A stretch of 52,333 nt of DNA from an uncultured Streptococcus sp. (GTDB lineage Bacteria; Bacillota; Bacilli; Lactobacillales; Streptococcaceae), in contig NZ_CAUFJQ010000001.1 of NCBI RefSeq assembly GCF_959025735.1, forward strand, positions 1 to 52,333, given 5' to 3'. This document shows positions 50,400-52,333 of the stretch, piece after piece. The position numbers were made by a program, and so were the translations under genes. The notes under the pieces were generated by a model. It worked only from the letters and a program-made list of their open reading frames with translations, was not told the DNA's origin and searched no databases. Positions within the stretch are counted from its first letter, which is position 1, and the number at the start of each line of letters is the position of its first letter.

Positions 50400-50993
50400 A
50401 TGTACGAATACATTAAAGGAATCTTAACGAAAATCACCGCTAAATATATCGTGTTGGAGACAGCTGGGATCGGTTATCTCTTGCATGTGGCCAATCCCTA
50501 TGCTTACTCTGGTAAAATGAATCAAGAGGTGCAAGTCTATCTGCACCAAGTAGTCCGTGAAGACGCCCACCTGCTCTATGGCTTTGCGACCGAAGAAGAG
50601 AAAAAGCTCTTTTTGAACTTGATCTCAGTCTCTGGAATTGGCCCAGTCTCAGCTCTGGCTATCATTGCTGCGGATGACAATGCTGGGCTTGTCCAAGCTA
50701 TCGAAAGCAAGAACATCACCTACTTGACCAAGTTTCCGAAGATCGGCAAGAAAACAGCCCAACAGATGGTCTTGGATCTAGAAGGTAAGATCAATCTTGA
50801 CCTAGAAGATGCACCGGCTCAGACCAATGCCAAAGTTTCAGAAGAAAACCAAGCCCTTGAAGAAGCTATGGAAGCCATGTTGGCTTTGGGCTACAAGGCA
50901 ACCGAGCTTAAGAAAATTAAGAAATTCTTTGAAGGAACGACGGATACTGCTGAGAACTATATCAAGTCTGCCCTTAAGATGTTGGTGAAATAA
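50400..50993 (+). CDS. ruvA: Holliday junction helicase subunit RuvA
   Basis: Protein of 197 aa that binds Holliday junctions and recruits the RuvB motor. The N-terminal OB domain (about 1-62) is followed by tandem helix-hairpin-helix motifs (about 70-140) with ISVSGIGPVSALAI and KFPKIGKKTAQQMVLDL, and a C-terminal domain III (about 150-197) with EAMLALGYKATELKKI. AAAGGA precedes ATG 50400. ruvB is not adjacent, as usual in streptococci. The stop overlaps the next start by one base. Confidence 0.96.
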   Translation: MYEYIKGILTKITAKYIVLETAGIGYLLHVANPYAYSGKMNQEVQVYLHQVVREDAHLLYGFATEEEKKLFLNLISVSGIGPVSALAIIAADDNAGLVQAIESKNITYLTKFPKIGKKTAQQMVLDLEGKINLDLEDAPAQTNAKVSEENQALEEAMEAMLALGYKATELKKIKKFFEGTTDTAENYIKSALKMLVK

Positions 50994-51580
50994 TGAGCAT
51001 TGCTCGAATTAAACTAGATGAAGCAAGAAGCAGTAACAACCATATCAAGATAATGTTTAAGAATGGGAAGATTAAAACAATATGGATACACTGTAAAGTT
51101 TTCCCTTTATTTTGTAAAAATTGTCAACAGAGTCAGACAGAATTATTTTTGCATAATGGATCTCGCTATGGTCAAGTTGGCTCAATTCCTTGTGAATTTT
51201 GTGGTGTGAATATTGCCATAGTGGATAATGACAATATAGTAGATAGTATAAAGGTGAATGATGAATCTTGTTCTTTCGAAAAACTCTATCTGTTAAGTGC
51301 AGACTACATTGAATGGTTTCAAGAACGGTATGGAATAACATTGGCTCGCGAAAGCTTTTTTGAAGGTTGGACTGATTGGATAACTGTAGACCAACTTCGA
51401 GAACAGATTGAAACATTAACTGGAATAGAAACAGATGATGGTGTAAGGTATCAAACAGACGAGAGATTTAACCCTCTGCCACCAGATATTAATCGTTGGA
51501 TTAATCTATTGGATAAGTCTACTGTTCCCTTGCCTGACTACGTTTCAAAGATAGGAGAAGAAGATGCCAAAACGTTGTAG
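50993..51580 (+). CDS. accessory protein of unknown function with two CxxC pairs
   Basis: Predicted protein of 195 aa. It carries CKNC (about 41-44) and CEFC (about 67-70), a spacing suited to a zinc ribbon, in an otherwise mixed alpha/beta sequence. The C-terminal part has YIEWFQERYGITLARESFFEGWTDW. No signal peptide or membrane segment is seen. It overlaps the ruvA stop by one base and tag by 17 bases. Base composition and codon use (many ATA, AGA, AAT) are more AT-rich than in the neighbours. In pneumococcus ruvA and tag are adjacent as I recall, so this gene looks like a later insertion. Function not recognised. Confidence 0.7.
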   Translation: MSIARIKLDEARSSNNHIKIMFKNGKIKTIWIHCKVFPLFCKNCQQSQTELFLHNGSRYGQVGSIPCEFCGVNIAIVDNDNIVDSIKVNDESCSFEKLYLLSADYIEWFQERYGITLARESFFEGWTDWITVDQLREQIETLTGIETDDGVRYQTDERFNPLPPDINRWINLLDKSTVPLPDYVSKIGEEDAKTL

Positions 51581-52130
51581 CTGGGTCAAAATGGACAACC
51601 CGCTATATGTAGCCTACCATGATGAGGAGTGGGGACGTCCCCTCCATGATGACCAGGCGCTCTTTGAGTTGCTTTGCTTAGAGACCTATCAGGCTGGCCT
51701 GTCTTGGGAGACGGTGCTCAATAAACGCCAGGCCTTTCGAGAGGCTTTTCATGGCTATCACCTTCAAGGTGTTGCAGACATGACGGATGAAGAACTGGAA
51801 GCTTTGTTAGACAATCCAGCCATCATCCGCAATCGTGCCAAGGTCTTTGCGACACGAGCCAATGCCCAGGCCTTTTTACAAGTTCAGGCGGAATTCGGCT
51901 CTTTTGATGCCTATCTCTGGTCTTTTGTAGATGGGAAAACCATCAACAATGATGTCCCGGATTACAGTCAAGCACCAGCTAAGACGACTTTATCTGAGAC
52001 ATTATCTAAGGATCTCAAAAAGCGTGGTTTTAAGTTTACAGGCCCCGTTGCGGTCCTATCCTATCTACAAGCAGCAGGCCTGGTCAATGATCACGAAAAT
52101 GATTGTGAATGGAAAAGTAGAAATGAGTGA
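51564..52130 (+). CDS. tag: DNA-3-methyladenine glycosylase I (TagA)
   Basis: Base-excision repair glycosylase of 188 aa that removes 3-methyladenine. It shows RCSWV with the zinc-binding Cys at about residue 4, YHDEEWGRPLHDDQALFELLCLE (about 18-40; zinc His near 19), QAGLSWETVL, and the C-terminal VNDHENDCEWK with the second zinc His/Cys pair. These four ligands match the family. It starts within the preceding accessory gene; AGGAGAAGAAG precedes ATG 51564. Domain and length are standard. Confidence 0.95.
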   Translation: MPKRCSWVKMDNPLYVAYHDEEWGRPLHDDQALFELLCLETYQAGLSWETVLNKRQAFREAFHGYHLQGVADMTDEELEALLDNPAIIRNRAKVFATRANAQAFLQVQAEFGSFDAYLWSFVDGKTINNDVPDYSQAPAKTTLSETLSKDLKKRGFKFTGPVAVLSYLQAAGLVNDHENDCEWKSRNE

Positions 52131-52161
52131 CATTAGATGCCTAGAACATCGGAGAATACAG

Positions 52162-52193
52162 AAAAAGCTGAGAGTCTTATCTCAGCTTTCTTT
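52162..52193. terminator. bidirectional terminator between tag and the carboxypeptidase gene
   Basis: AAAGCTGAGA and TCTCAGCTTT flank a short loop. T-rich sequence follows on the plus strand (TTTCTTTG) and the minus strand (TTTTTCTG). The stop codon of the minus-strand gene lies inside the stem. Confidence 0.85.
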
Positions 52194-52333
52194 GTTATAG
52201 TCAAAGCGAATGACTTGCTCCGTTGCATCTACATGGGCGTGTACTCCGAAGGGGACAATGGCTCTTGGAGTTGCGTGTCCGACATTCAGATTATAGACAA
52301 TCGGGATATTGCTATCAATGATATCCAATAGTG
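52182..52333 (-). CDS. LD-carboxypeptidase (S66/MccF family), C-terminal fragment
   Basis: Only the last 49 codons are in the window; the gene continues beyond the right edge. The translated end contains NIPIVYNLNVGHATPRAIVP followed by FGVHAHVDATEQVI. NxxxGHxxP with the catalytic-triad histidine is characteristic of the S66 peptidase family. These enzymes cleave LD bonds in tetrapeptides of recycled peptidoglycan or inactivate microcin-C-like compounds. In pneumococcus a similar gene lies near tag. The stop codon is at 52182-52184. Confidence 0.82.
   Translation of the reverse strand, partial: LLDIIDSNIPIVYNLNVGHATPRAIVPFGVHAHVDATEQVIRFDYNKES

Noticed and set aside
50403..50410. TACGAATA, identical to the core of the ComX (cin) box of late competence genes
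   Set aside because: It lies inside the first codons of ruvA and is fixed by the encoded residues; the T-rich flank and a downstream start at the right distance are missing.

Overview
The window is a chromosomal segment of a low-GC Gram-positive coccus, most likely an oral Streptococcus of the mitis/sanguinis/parasanguinis type. The evidence is the gene content and order: gdpP-rplI-dnaB-veg; dltXABCD; aspS next to a malR-malA-malDC-malX / malQ-malP divergon; nrdI; argS/argR-mutS; mutL-ruvA-tag. An LPNTG-anchored GbpC/Spa-domain adhesin with a streptococcal SIRK-type signal peptide supports this. Species cannot be fixed from the sequence alone. I saw no rRNA, tRNA, IS element, prophage or CRISPR array.

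Layout. 1-4160: c-di-AMP phosphodiesterase, ribosomal protein L9, replicative helicase and Veg. 4160-6903: a TPP-riboswitch-controlled ABC importer for a thiamine precursor. 6920-7850: rpsD with its own promoter, a leader and two terminators. 7880-11410: a TetR regulator divergent from a large YhgE/Pip membrane protein, with two inverted operator copies between them. 11430-16650: an envelope block made of a Ser-rich lipoprotein, a beta-helix lipoprotein divergent from a VTC-domain/DUF4956 pair, and a cytosolic S41-type peptidase. CiaR-like direct repeats lie in front of the last two units. 16800-21280: the D-alanylation operon, including the tiny dltX. 21340-21510: a cluster of four DnaA-box sequences. 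21530-24660: a small membrane protein, aspS and a YitT protein. 24660-36550: maltodextrin regulon (pulA, malR, malA, malD, malC, malX on minus; malQ, malP on plus) around a divergent control region with exact inverted operator copies. 37190-40000: surface adhesin. 40420-42060: a membrane protein, nrdI, a dispersed 180-bp repeat and a small membrane-anchored protein. 42090-46997: argS, argR, mutS. 47000-48190: a folded intergenic element, a DUF3021 membrane protein and a LytTR regulator. 48430-52333: mutL, ruvA, an AT-rich accessory gene with two CxxC pairs, tag, and the 3' end of an S66-type LD-carboxypeptidase.

How it works together. Much of the segment concerns the envelope (D-alanylation, the VTC/DUF4956/beta-helix module, YhgE, the adhesin), maltodextrin uptake and breakdown, and genome maintenance. 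The points most worth pursuing are: the possible CiaR control of the poorly understood VTC/DUF4956/beta-helix and S41 block beside dlt; the DnaA-box cluster away from any dnaA gene; two near-identical 180-bp terminator-like repeats, each starting directly after a stop codon; and the symmetrical folded element between mutS and the DUF3021 gene.
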